Source of the DNA: Billgrantia antri
GTDB taxonomy: Bacteria > Pseudomonadota > Gammaproteobacteria > Pseudomonadales > Halomonadaceae
DNA length: 64,000 nucleotides
NCBI RefSeq assembly: GCF_019430905.1
Contig: NZ_JAHYCA010000006.1
Location: forward strand, 62,001 to 126,000
Reading direction: 5' to 3'
The position numbers and the translations under genes were made by a program. The notes below the pieces were generated by a model that was not told where the DNA came from, did no database searches, and was given only the letters and a program-made list of their open reading frames with translations. Shown piece after piece: positions 36,550 through 44,496 of the stretch (the first letter of the stretch is position 1; each line of letters opens with the position of its first letter).

Positions 36550-37307
36550 AGAATTCGTTGAGCCGTGAGGCCCTGCAGGCGGTGCGCCAGGTGCCGCTGT
36601 TCGCCGGTCTGGAAGACGAGACCCTGGCGCTGCTCACCGGCGGTGCCGTGGAGCGCAGCTACCGTCGCGGTTCGCTGTTGTTCAGCAAGGGCGAACCGGC
36701 GGACCGCTTCTATGTGGTGCTCGACGGTTGGGTGAAGCTGTTCCGCGAAAGCGCCGAAGGCAACGAGTGCATGGTCGGGCTGTTCACCCGCGGCGAATCC
36801 TTCGCCGAGGCGGCGATGTTCGACCGGCTGGGCTTTCCGGTCAACGCGGCGGTGGCCGAGGATGCACGGCTGCTGCTCTTCCCTGCCGACCACTTCCTTA
36901 CCACGCTGGAGCGCAACCATGGCTTGGCGCTCAATATGCTCGCCAACCTCTCCGGCATGCTGCGCTCGCTGGTACGCCAGCTCGACCAGCTCACCCTGCA
37001 GCCCACCTACCAGCGTCTGGCGGCCTTCATCGTCTCGCTGTGCCCCGACGAGGATGGCCCCGTCAGGGTCTGCCTGCCCTGCGACAAGCTGCTGATCGCC
37101 GGTCGGCTGGGCATGAAGCCGGAAAGTTTTTCCCGAGCCATGGCGCGACTACGGGAAGTGGGCGTCAGCTGCGAGCGCAACTGCGTGTATGTCGAAGACA
37201 TCACCACCTTGCGCCGTTTCGCCAATACCTCCGAAGAAGTGCTCTCGCCGTTGCCGAGCGCCGTCCAGGGCAGTCGGCAAGCGGCCATGCTACGCCCCTG
37301 CCGCTGA
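36546..37307 (+). CDS. dnr: Crp/Fnr-family regulator, DNR/NnrR type
   Basis: A 253-residue regulator. The N-terminal effector domain (QVPLFAGLEDETLALLTGG, GEPADRFYVVLDGWVKLFRES) is cyclic-nucleotide-binding-like. The helix-turn-helix region is LLIAGRLGMKPESFSRAMARLREVGV. The four Fe-S cysteines of FNR/ANR at the N-terminus are missing, so it belongs with NO-sensing DNR/NnrR proteins that bind haem. It sits between ccm genes and nirS, and DNR-type boxes lie upstream of ccmF, nirS and nosR. A Pro-rich tail extends beyond the usual family length. Confidence 0.82.
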   Translation: MKNSLSREALQAVRQVPLFAGLEDETLALLTGGAVERSYRRGSLLFSKGEPADRFYVVLDGWVKLFRESAEGNECMVGLFTRGESFAEAAMFDRLGFPVNAAVAEDARLLLFPADHFLTTLERNHGLALNMLANLSGMLRSLVRQLDQLTLQPTYQRLAAFIVSLCPDEDGPVRVCLPCDKLLIAGRLGMKPESFSRAMARLREVGVSCERNCVYVEDITTLRRFANTSEEVLSPLPSAVQGSRQAAMLRPCR

Positions 37308-37341
37308 GTCGTCTCGGCCGGCGATACCTTCCACCTCTCCA

Positions 37342-37364
37342 AACGGCCCGCTCGGCGGGTCGTT
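37342..37364 (+). terminator. Hairpin after dnr
   Basis: AACGGCCCGC (37342-37351) pairs with GCGGGTCGTT (37355-37364) around TCG. It separates the ccm-dnr operon from nirS. Confidence 0.55.
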
Positions 37365-37426
37365 GCATGTCGGGATGCGATTTCTTTTCTCCTCCTCTGA
37401 CATAAGTCAACTCCAGGATGCATCAA

Positions 37427-37440
37427 TTGACAGTGGTCAA
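37427..37440. promoter_or_regulatory. FNR/DNR box upstream of nirS
   Basis: TTGAC-AGTG-GTCAA, a perfect dyad of the FNR/DNR type, 138 bases upstream of the nirS start and 120 bases after the dnr stop. Strong candidate for DNR activation by NO. Confidence 0.75.
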
Positions 37441-37577
37441 GTGAGCCGGAAGACAAAATTGCTACTAATGGCGGTAGGTGGGGGGTGGCTGAAGGACCTG
37501 GTCGCAGCACCAAGAAGAAAAGGTCATGCCGGGCACCCGCCAGCCACACCCGAAGGGGAAACCAAGCGAGGCACGTT

Positions 37578-39185
37578 ATGCACAAGAGAGCATTGACCAA
37601 GGGGATCTTCGCCCTCAGCTTCCCGTTGGCTGCCATGAGTACCGTTCAGGCCGCTGCACCGGAGCTGACCGCCGAGGAGATGGATCGCGCCAATACCATC
37701 TACTTCCAGCGCTGTGCCGGCTGCCACGGCACCACGCGCAACGGTGCCACCGGCCCGAACCTGCTGCCAGAGACCACTCAGGAACTGGGCCAGCGTCGTC
37801 TGGAGAGCATCATCACGCTGGGCACCGAAGGCGGCATGAACAACTTCGACGGCATCCTCCCCGAGGAAGATATCACGCTGATTTCGAAGTACATCCAGCA
37901 CGACCCGGTTGATCCGCCGGAGATGTCGCTGGCCGACATGAAGGAGCGCTGGCAGGTCTTCGTCGCGCCGGAGGATCTGCCCACCGAGCCCCAGCACGAT
38001 CTCAACTGGGAAAACTTCATGGTCACCATCCTGCGTGACCGTGGCGCCATGGGCATCATCGACGCCGACACCAAGGAGCTGGTCACCGAGGTCGAGACCG
38101 GCTACGCGGTGCACGTGGCCAAGGAGAGTTCCGACGGCCGCTTCTGGTACGTCCAGGGCCGTGACGGCCGCCTCTCCAAGATCGACCTGTGGATGGACCC
38201 GCCGCAGGTCACCGCCGAAGTCTTCATCGGCTATGACGCCCGCGACGTGGCGGTCTCCCACTACGGCGAGTGGAAGGACAAGTACGTCATCGGCGGTTCC
38301 TACTGGCCGCCGCACTTCGTGATCGCCGATGCCGAGACCATGGAGCCGCTCAAGGTCGTCTCCACCCGCAGCTACGACACCGAAGGCAACTTCCGCAACG
38401 AGGCGCGCGTCGCGGCACTCTACAACACCCCGCACGCCCCCACCTTCCTGGTCAACGTCAAGGAGTCCGGCCAGGTCTGGCAGGTCGACTACAGCGACAT
38501 CGACAACCTGCGCATCGACCAGATGGAGACCGCTGAATTCCTGCACGACGGCTTCTTCGATCCCACCGGTCGCTACTTCCAGATCGCCGCCAACATGAGC
38601 GACAAGATGGTGTTCATCGACACCGAGACGCGCAAGCTGGTCAGCATGCTGGAGACCGGTACCAAGCCTCATCCGGGGCCGGGCGCCAACTGGGTCGATC
38701 CTGAATGCGGCCCGGTGGCCGGCACCACCCACTTGGGTGAGGGCCTGTTGACCTTCTGGGGCAACGATCCCGAAGGGCATCCCGATCAGGCCTGGCAGAT
38801 CTGCGACCAGATCGAGACCGACGGCCCGGGGCTGTTCGTGCGCACCCATCCCGATTCGCCCCACGTGTGGATCGATCAGGCCATGCACCCCGAGCCCGAC
38901 GTCAACCAGTGGGTCATGGTCATGAACAAGGAGACCCGCGAGCTGACGCCGATCCACGTCGCCGACCGTCCGCTGGAGCACGATGCCGTGGCGGTGCACA
39001 TGGAGTACGACCAGACCGGTACCGAGGTGTGGGTCTCCATCTGGGCACGCGGTGAGGGTCACCAGAACGACGGTGCCATCGTCGTCTTCGATGACAAGAC
39101 CCTGGAAGTGAAGGCGGTCGTCGAGGGACTCAACACGCCGACCGGCAAGTTCAACGTCTACAACCGCAAGCATCACGTCGGCTGA
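37578..39185 (+). CDS. nirS: Cytochrome cd1 nitrite reductase
   Basis: A 535-residue periplasmic enzyme reducing nitrite to NO. It has a signal peptide (residues 1-26), the haem c site CAGCHG at residues 46-51, and an eight-bladed d1 propeller with typical stretches (YDARDVAVSHYGEWKDKY, HAPTFLVNVKESGQVWQVDY, KPHPGPGANW). ATG at 37578 follows GAGG. The haem d1 synthesis genes (nirFDLGHJEN) that usually adjoin nirS are absent from the window. A perfect DNR box lies upstream. Confidence 0.97.
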   Translation: MHKRALTKGIFALSFPLAAMSTVQAAAPELTAEEMDRANTIYFQRCAGCHGTTRNGATGPNLLPETTQELGQRRLESIITLGTEGGMNNFDGILPEEDITLISKYIQHDPVDPPEMSLADMKERWQVFVAPEDLPTEPQHDLNWENFMVTILRDRGAMGIIDADTKELVTEVETGYAVHVAKESSDGRFWYVQGRDGRLSKIDLWMDPPQVTAEVFIGYDARDVAVSHYGEWKDKYVIGGSYWPPHFVIADAETMEPLKVVSTRSYDTEGNFRNEARVAALYNTPHAPTFLVNVKESGQVWQVDYSDIDNLRIDQMETAEFLHDGFFDPTGRYFQIAANMSDKMVFIDTETRKLVSMLETGTKPHPGPGANWVDPECGPVAGTTHLGEGLLTFWGNDPEGHPDQAWQICDQIETDGPGLFVRTHPDSPHVWIDQAMHPEPDVNQWVMVMNKETRELTPIHVADRPLEHDAVAVHMEYDQTGTEVWVSIWARGEGHQNDGAIVVFDDKTLEVKAVVEGLNTPTGKFNVYNRKHHVG

Positions 39186-39203
39186 TCGCTCAGCCGCTAC
39201 CGC

Positions 39204-39274
39204 CGGGGTGCCATCAGGGCACCCCGGCCCCTTCTCCAGCCGCTTTGCACGCCAGGGCGGCTGGAGAAGGGGCC
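39204..39274 (+). terminator. Two adjoining hairpins after nirS
   Basis: First stem GGGGTGCC/GGCACCCC (39205-39225). Second stem GGCCCCTTCTCCAGCC (39226-39241) with its perfect complement at 39259-39274. They abut head to tail. They may end nirS transcription partly and stabilise the nirS message. Confidence 0.65.
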
Positions 39275-39348
39275 GACACGAACAATCATAACTGGGGCGG
39301 CGGCAGGTGAGGCAAGCACTCGTGTCATGACACTTTGGGAGAAAGATC

Positions 39349-41022
39349 ATGGGGGAGCGTCCACGCAATTGGCGCAAAATCACCATCCTGGGGGCATCGT
39401 TGGGTGCCGCTGTGCTCTTCTTCGTTGCCGGCATCATCTTCTGGGGCGGCTTCAATACCGTGATGGAGGCGACCAACAGCTACAAGTTCTGTACCACCTC
39501 CTGCCATGAGATGAGCTGGGTCCACGAGGAGTACCAGGAGCGACCGCACTACCAGAACGCCACCGGCGTGGGCGCGATCTGTTCGGACTGCCACGTGCCC
39601 GAGGCCTGGGGGCCCAAGATGATTCGCAAGATCCAGGCCAGCCGCGAGGTGTGGCACTGGATGCTGGGCTCGATCGATACCCAGGAGGAGTTCGAGGCCA
39701 AGCGTCTCCATCTGGCCGAGAACGTATGGCGCTCGATGCTGCGCACCGATTCGCGCGAGTGTCGCAACTGTCATGACTGGTCGGCGATGGACCTGGAGCA
39801 GCAGGCTGCCCGGGCCTCGCGCGAGCATGCCCGCGCCTTCGAGCAGGGCATGACCTGCATCGAGTGTCACCAGGGCATTGCGCATCAGCTGCCCGAGGCT
39901 TGGGACGAGTCGCCGGTCTGGGCGGGTCGCTTCGATGCCGTGGACGAGGAGACTGAGACCGAAGAGAGCGAGGTGCCGCTGGAGACGGAAGATCTGGGCG
40001 AAGCCGCGACGGTCAGCGAGAACCTCGCTGCCTCGCTCGACTGGGAGGCCGTGCCGGCCACCGATCTGACGCTGTTCCTGCCGGGTCAGGCGTCCATCGA
40101 GTGGATTCAGGACGGCAGCGAGCATGGCGGCGGCAGGGCGGTCAAGTTCGGCGACCGCTGCCTGTGGTGTCACCAGGGCGAGGAAGCCGATATCGGTGCA
40201 ATGGCCGTTGCCGGCGAGAAGATCGAGACCTTCGACCTGGGCGACAAGCGCGGCCACGTGCCGATGAGCGTCAAGGCCGCATTCGACGATGAATACCTCT
40301 ACATGCAATTCCAGTGGGAGGCCGGCGAGCATGCCCCGCTGCCCTTCGTCGAGGGTGGCATGATGGATCCGGAAAATCCCTTCAAGCTGACCGTGGGTCT
40401 ATCCGACGGACGCGTCGAGCTGGCAGAGCAGGGGGGCTGTTGGGCAAGCTGTCACCACGATTCCGCCTACATGCCGGATGCGCCCGAGGCTGAGGCGCTG
40501 GCGGCGAGCGAACTCGCTGAGCGGCTCGACTTCATGAGCGGCAACGGGGTGACCAAGTATCTTGCCGAGAGCCGTACCGACATCGAGATAAAGGGACGTC
40601 GTGGCGCGGCCCGCGGCGGCTGGGACAAGCTCAAGGAGGAGGCAGAGATCCAGGAGCTGCTCGATGCCGGCGTCTATCTCGACCTGGCGCGCTACAGCAG
40701 CGGCGACGGCAGCGTCGAGTCGGGTTATGTCCTTGACGAGCGTCACTTCAGCGACAGCCAGGCCATCGCCTTCAGTGCCGAGGAGCAGGACGGCGTATGG
40801 ACCGCCTACCTGACCCGAGCGCTCAAGACCGGCACCGAGGGCGACAAGCCGCTCGATCTGGGGAGTCTCTACAGCCTCAATCTGGCGCTGCACGACGACC
40901 ATGCCGACTCGCGCTTCCACCATGTCTCCTTCCAGTACGGCCTGGCCTTCGGCGTCGAGAATCCGGACGAGGCCTTCGGCGAGGACATGGTGGAAATCAA
41001 TGCCACGCGAGTCTCTCCCTGA
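39349..41022 (+). CDS. NapC/NirT-type tetrahaem quinol dehydrogenase fused to an EB_dh-like haem domain
   Basis: A 557-residue protein. Residues 15-34 form the anchor helix. Four haem sites typical of NapC/NirT follow at residues 48-53, 78-82, 138-142 and 170-174. After an acidic linker (195-230) there is a second domain with haem sites at 271-275 (CLWCH) and 364-369 (CWASCH), resembling the cytochrome domain of the ethylbenzene dehydrogenase/DMSO reductase haem-binding group (EB_dh). The first and last sites have CX3CH spacing rather than CX2CH. It would pass electrons from quinol to NirS or other periplasmic reductases. The fusion is longer than classical NirT (about 200 residues). Confidence 0.85.
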   Translation: MGERPRNWRKITILGASLGAAVLFFVAGIIFWGGFNTVMEATNSYKFCTTSCHEMSWVHEEYQERPHYQNATGVGAICSDCHVPEAWGPKMIRKIQASREVWHWMLGSIDTQEEFEAKRLHLAENVWRSMLRTDSRECRNCHDWSAMDLEQQAARASREHARAFEQGMTCIECHQGIAHQLPEAWDESPVWAGRFDAVDEETETEESEVPLETEDLGEAATVSENLAASLDWEAVPATDLTLFLPGQASIEWIQDGSEHGGGRAVKFGDRCLWCHQGEEADIGAMAVAGEKIETFDLGDKRGHVPMSVKAAFDDEYLYMQFQWEAGEHAPLPFVEGGMMDPENPFKLTVGLSDGRVELAEQGGCWASCHHDSAYMPDAPEAEALAASELAERLDFMSGNGVTKYLAESRTDIEIKGRRGAARGGWDKLKEEAEIQELLDAGVYLDLARYSSGDGSVESGYVLDERHFSDSQAIAFSAEEQDGVWTAYLTRALKTGTEGDKPLDLGSLYSLNLALHDDHADSRFHHVSFQYGLAFGVENPDEAFGEDMVEINATRVSP

Positions 41023-41048
41023 GGTCCCGCTGGGAAGGAGGTTGCGAC

Positions 41049-41393
41049 ATGAACAAGCGATATCGTCGACCGAACATGATCCTCCTGATCGCCGCCCTGC
41101 TGAGCGGGGCGGTACAGGCCGCCGATGCCGTGGTCGAAGTGGAAATGCGCGACTACGGCTTTCACCCCGCCGAGCTCGAGGTGGAGGCCGGCACCACGGT
41201 GCGCTGGGTCAACGCCGAGAAGCGCACCAGCCACGATGTCTACTTCGCCGACGAGGACTTGGGCTCGCCGCGGCTGTTTCCCGAAGAGTACTGGGAGCGC
41301 ACCTTCGATGAACCCGGCACTTATCCCTACCACTGCCGCCCGCACGAGCGGCGCGACATGGAGGGGGTAATCACGGTGGTGCCGACCGAATGA
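41049..41393 (+). CDS. Small cupredoxin (plastocyanin/pseudoazurin-like)
   Basis: A 114-residue periplasmic blue-copper protein with signal peptide (to VQA). The type 1 copper ligands appear in order: His in KRTSHDVYF, then Cys, His and Met in YHCRPHERRDMEG. It starts 26 bases after the multihaem cytochrome, with a GGAAGGAGG site. Copper proteins of this type donate electrons to nitrite or nitrous oxide reductases, so it is probably an alternative donor to NirS or NosZ. Confidence 0.85.
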   Translation: MNKRYRRPNMILLIAALLSGAVQAADAVVEVEMRDYGFHPAELEVEAGTTVRWVNAEKRTSHDVYFADEDLGSPRLFPEEYWERTFDEPGTYPYHCRPHERRDMEGVITVVPTE

Positions 41394-41469
41394 TCAGCAA
41401 CAAATCGCCATTCGCTGCGAGCGCCGGCGTGACCGGTGGCTCCAGCCATTCAATGCTGGAGGAGCGACA

Positions 41470-42024
41470 ATGAGACGATACACCCAAGCGTCGACCTGGC
41501 TCGTCGGCAGCCTGGCGGCGGTGATGTTCACGGCGGCCCTGGCGGCGGAAGGGCCGACGGGCTACCGCAGCGCCGAGTTCGGCATGTCACATCAGGAGGT
41601 GATGGCCCGGCTTGCGGCCGATGGGGTGTCCGAGGTCGAAGTGCACGAAACGGCTGAGGGCGATCTGCTCGTCGACGGTGCGTTGCAGGTGCCCAACGAG
41701 CCAGTCACTGACCTGCGCTACGTCTTTCCGGACGGCAGCGATCAGTTGGCTCTGGTGGTAGCCTTTCATCCCGAGGTGGCCCAGCGCGAGCGAATCATTG
41801 AGGAACTCGCGGCCGAGTATGGCGAGCCGTGGAAGGAAGAGATGGCCGCCTGGTGGTTCGAACAGCTCGCCGGAGGCATGCCTGAAACACCGCAAAGCCT
41901 GGAAGTATGGGGCGGTGAGGGACAAGGGACGTCACAGCGCGGGCGCTTCGTGCGACTGTGGACCTTCGACGACTACCTGTCGGTGGAGTACCTCGATACC
42001 CAAGGGTTTCGCTTAGAGCCGTAG
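41470..42024 (+). CDS. Exported protein of unknown function in the nir/nos cluster
   Basis: A 184-residue protein with a signal peptide (VGSLAAVMFTAALAAEG). The mature part begins GYRSAEFGMSHQEVMARLAADG, a pattern seen in small periplasmic proteins that have one repeat of this kind, and is acidic overall. A GGAGGAGCGAC site precedes the ATG. It is the last gene of the nirS strand group, before the convergent nos genes. No family recognised and no metal motif seen. Confidence 0.6.
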   Translation: MRRYTQASTWLVGSLAAVMFTAALAAEGPTGYRSAEFGMSHQEVMARLAADGVSEVEVHETAEGDLLVDGALQVPNEPVTDLRYVFPDGSDQLALVVAFHPEVAQRERIIEELAAEYGEPWKEEMAAWWFEQLAGGMPETPQSLEVWGGEGQGTSQRGRFVRLWTFDDYLSVEYLDTQGFRLEP

Positions 42025-42035
42025 CGCAACTCGAT

Positions 42036-42057
42036 GGCCGCCTGCCGGCGGCCATGC
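42036..42057. terminator. Convergent bidirectional terminator
   Basis: ATGGCCGCC (42036-42044) pairs with GGCGGCCAT (42049-42057) between the plus-strand nir group and the minus-strand nos group. Confidence 0.65.
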
Positions 42058-42070
42058 CGATGGACAGCCT

Positions 42071-42451
42071 TCAGCCAGTAGCGCTGCGCTCGATCAGGCC
42101 CAGAAAGGGTGTCAGCGTAAGCGCCAGCATGGCCAGTACCGCCAGCGCCACCAGCAGCAGTTGCATGGGATGGTGGCGTAGGCGTTGCCACAGGGTCGGG
42201 GACTGGCCGCGCTCGGCCATCTCGGCATGCTCACGCCGAACGCGCGTTTGCCGCTCGGCCTGGTAGCGCTCGAGCACCTCGCGTGCTGCCTCCAACTGCG
42301 CGGGGTCACGCAGCCAGATGGCATCGACTCCCAGGCGCCAGAAGCCGGCCTGGGTCTCATAAGTGTCGAAGCCGTGCTCGTCGAGCAGTCGGCGCACTTC
42401 CCAGGCTTCCTCCTCGGTGACGTTGGCCAGCCGAAACAGCAGCGTCGCCAT
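42071..42451 (-). CDS. Small protein with soluble N-terminus and one membrane helix (DUF6164-like)
   Basis: A 126-residue protein. The N-terminal 65 residues form a small domain (LLFRLANVTEEEAWEVRRLL, DTYETQAGFWRLGVDAIWL), followed by a charged linker and a C-terminal helix (LLLVALAVLAMLALTL). It resembles a family annotated DUF6164 (recalled). Its ATG overlaps the upstream stop by one base (TGATG). It is the last gene of the nos strand group. Function unknown. Confidence 0.6.
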   Translation of the reverse strand: MATLLFRLANVTEEEAWEVRRLLDEHGFDTYETQAGFWRLGVDAIWLRDPAQLEAAREVLERYQAERQTRVRREHAEMAERGQSPTLWQRLRHHPMQLLLVALAVLAMLALTLTPFLGLIERSATG

Positions 42452-42993
42452 CAGCCGGCCGCCTCGCACAGTCGTTCGGCACGGGCAATGGCCGCATCGG
42501 CACCCTCGAGGTCGAAGCTCATGAACCAGTAGTCCTCGTTGCCACGATCGAAGCGCAGGCGCAGCGTCTCGCCCTTGCGCATCTCGTCGAGCAGCAGCGT
42601 CTGGTTGTCGAGATAGAAGTTGACGTAAAAGCCGCGGTCACCGCGCTGGGTGATGAACTCCGCCATACCGTTGTGGATGGTCTCGTGATCCACTCGCAGG
42701 TCGCCGGGCACCAGGTTGGCCACGCGGCTCTCGGGCTGGTGCTTTTCCAGCTCGACGCGCACCTCGAGCCATGGCAGGTCGCACACGCCGGCGGTGTAGT
42801 TGACGCTCAGGATCGAGTCGCTGTAGCTGGTCTGCTCGAGGGCGCGAAAGTGGCGCTCGTCACCCAGCGACAGCACCACGGAGTGCCAGCTGTCATGCTG
42901 CTCGGCATCGCTGACGTTGTAGTTGGTGGCTGCGACAGGCCCGGCCAGGGCCAGGCCAGCTAGCGTGGAAGCGAGCAGGGCGGAAAAACGCAT
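42451..42993 (-). CDS. Exported protein of unknown function downstream of nosL
   Basis: A 180-residue protein; ATG at 42993 gives a signal peptide (LLASTLAGLALAGPVAA). The mature part has one Cys near each end (VCDLPW and RLCEAAG), which could form a disulfide, and aromatic-rich beta-like segments (GFYVNFYLDNQTLLL, DYWFMSFDLEG). No family recognised. Its place behind nosL suggests an accessory part in nitrous oxide reduction, but that is guesswork from position. Confidence 0.55.
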   Translation of the reverse strand: MRFSALLASTLAGLALAGPVAATNYNVSDAEQHDSWHSVVLSLGDERHFRALEQTSYSDSILSVNYTAGVCDLPWLEVRVELEKHQPESRVANLVPGDLRVDHETIHNGMAEFITQRGDRGFYVNFYLDNQTLLLDEMRKGETLRLRFDRGNEDYWFMSFDLEGADAAIARAERLCEAAG

Positions 42994-43057
42994 GCGGGAT
43001 CCTCGAGAAGCGATGCGCCCGAGCCTAGCACGCCGTGTGGCGGCTGTCCCACGGGGC

Positions 43058-43642
43058 TCAGTGTGCCCCGCTGGTGTCGTGCATGTCGGCGTGCCCACTG
43101 GCGTGATCTGTCATGCTGGCCATGGCGTCGCCGCCACCCAGCTCGCCGCGGCTCAGACGGGCCAGCAGGTCGAGGTCGATGTCGTCGAAGGCATAGAGCT
43201 CGCCACCGTGGGTCTCGGCGAAGGCTTCGGCATGGTGGCGCTGCTTGAACGAGGCCAGGGTGTGGCCCATGGAGCCGCGCTGATCGTGACCCGCCACGTA
43301 CCACGCCTCGCTGGCCAGTACGAAGGCGTCGTCGGACGGCGTGGCCCAGGGTGCTACTGCGACATCGTGCACATAGGCATGGGAGAGGCGCGTCTCGTTC
43401 TCCGGCTGGCGTAGGAAGGCGAACAGCTCCGCGGTGGAGCAGAACTTGAGCGCCGAGGTGCTCTTGTCCAGGAAAGCCTGCCCTTTGGGGCCGGGGTGCT
43501 CGTCGATCAGCATGCCGCAGACGTGACAGCTGTCGCCGGACTCGATGGGCTCGGCGGCGGCCAGGGCGGTCGTCTCCGGCTCGCCGCAGCCGGCGAGCAG
43601 CAGCGAGAGCAGGAGCAGGGGAAGCAGAAGATAACGCGACAT
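43058..43642 (-). CDS. nosL: NosL copper-chaperone lipoprotein
   Basis: A 194-residue lipoprotein; ATG at 43642 gives a signal with lipobox LLLAGC. The NosL CGM motif is in SCHVCGMLIDEHPG, with a Met/His-rich C-terminus (HASGHADMHD). It delivers Cu(I) to NosZ through the NosDFY complex. A much longer open frame runs upstream in this frame but has no ribosome site and is a shadow. Confidence 0.93.
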   Translation of the reverse strand: MSRYLLLPLLLLSLLLAGCGEPETTALAAAEPIESGDSCHVCGMLIDEHPGPKGQAFLDKSTSALKFCSTAELFAFLRQPENETRLSHAYVHDVAVAPWATPSDDAFVLASEAWYVAGHDQRGSMGHTLASFKQRHHAEAFAETHGGELYAFDDIDLDLLARLSRGELGGGDAMASMTDHASGHADMHDTSGAH

Positions 43643-43671
43643 ATCGAACACTCCGGACAGGGGAGACGGTT

Positions 43672-44496
43672 TCAGGCCGAGCGATGACGGAAACGCAGCA
43701 GCGCCAGGCCCAGGGGCACCAGGACCCAGGCCGTCAGCAGTGGCAGCAGCACGGTAGGACGGAAGGCGCCGCCCTCGGCAATGGAGGTCAGGCCGGTATA
43801 GCTGCGCGCCGCCTCGAAGCCGGCCAGGTTGATCAGGCGGAACAGCTCGGTGGGGTTGAGCAGCAGCAGCCAGGGCAGCCAGTCGCCGCCCTGCTTGACG
43901 CTGACCAGCAGCGCCAACAGGCCCAGGTCGAATACCAGTACGAACAGGAACCACACCACTAGCGCCAGGCCGGCGGCGCGGGCCTTCTCGCTGACCCATA
44001 CGCTGATCAGGTAGGCGAAGGCGATGAACACCCAGCCCAGCAGCACGCTGCTGGCGATCAGCAGGCCCATGCCGGCGGCGAGTTCGCCCAGTGCCACGCC
44101 TTCCGCGCCCACGGCGATCACCACACCGGCAATGCCGAAGCCGAGTGCCGTGGCGCTGCCCAGTATCAGGCCGTGACCGAGGAACTTGCCCAGTAGCAGC
44201 GAGGTGCGGCTGACCGGATAGGTGAGCAGCAGCAGCAGGGTGCCCGCTTCCTGCTCGCCGACTACGGCGTCGTAGGCCAGCAGCAGAGCGATCAGCGGTA
44301 TCAGGAAGACCGCCAGGGTGGCGAGGCTGACCAGCGTGGTGGCCAGCGAGGTGAAGCCCAGTCCGCCGCTGGCCGCCGCGCCGAACCAGGCGATGCCCAC
44401 GGCGAGCAGGGCCAGCACCAGCGTGATGGCCAGCACCCAGCGGTTGCGCATGCCGTCGCGGAACTCCTTGCCGGCGAGTGTCAGGATGGCGTTCAT
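43672..44496 (-). CDS. nosY: NosY, membrane subunit of the NosDFY ABC complex
   Basis: A 274-residue protein with six helices. ABC-2-type permease features include FRDGMRNRWVLAI at the N-terminus, and VVGEQEAGTLLLLLTYPVSR. It works with NosF and NosD in maturation of the NosZ copper centres. The start overlaps the end of nosF by four bases. Confidence 0.93.
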   Translation of the reverse strand: MNAILTLAGKEFRDGMRNRWVLAITLVLALLAVGIAWFGAAASGGLGFTSLATTLVSLATLAVFLIPLIALLLAYDAVVGEQEAGTLLLLLTYPVSRTSLLLGKFLGHGLILGSATALGFGIAGVVIAVGAEGVALGELAAGMGLLIASSVLLGWVFIAFAYLISVWVSEKARAAGLALVVWFLFVLVFDLGLLALLVSVKQGGDWLPWLLLLNPTELFRLINLAGFEAARSYTGLTSIAEGGAFRPTVLLPLLTAWVLVPLGLALLRFRHRSA

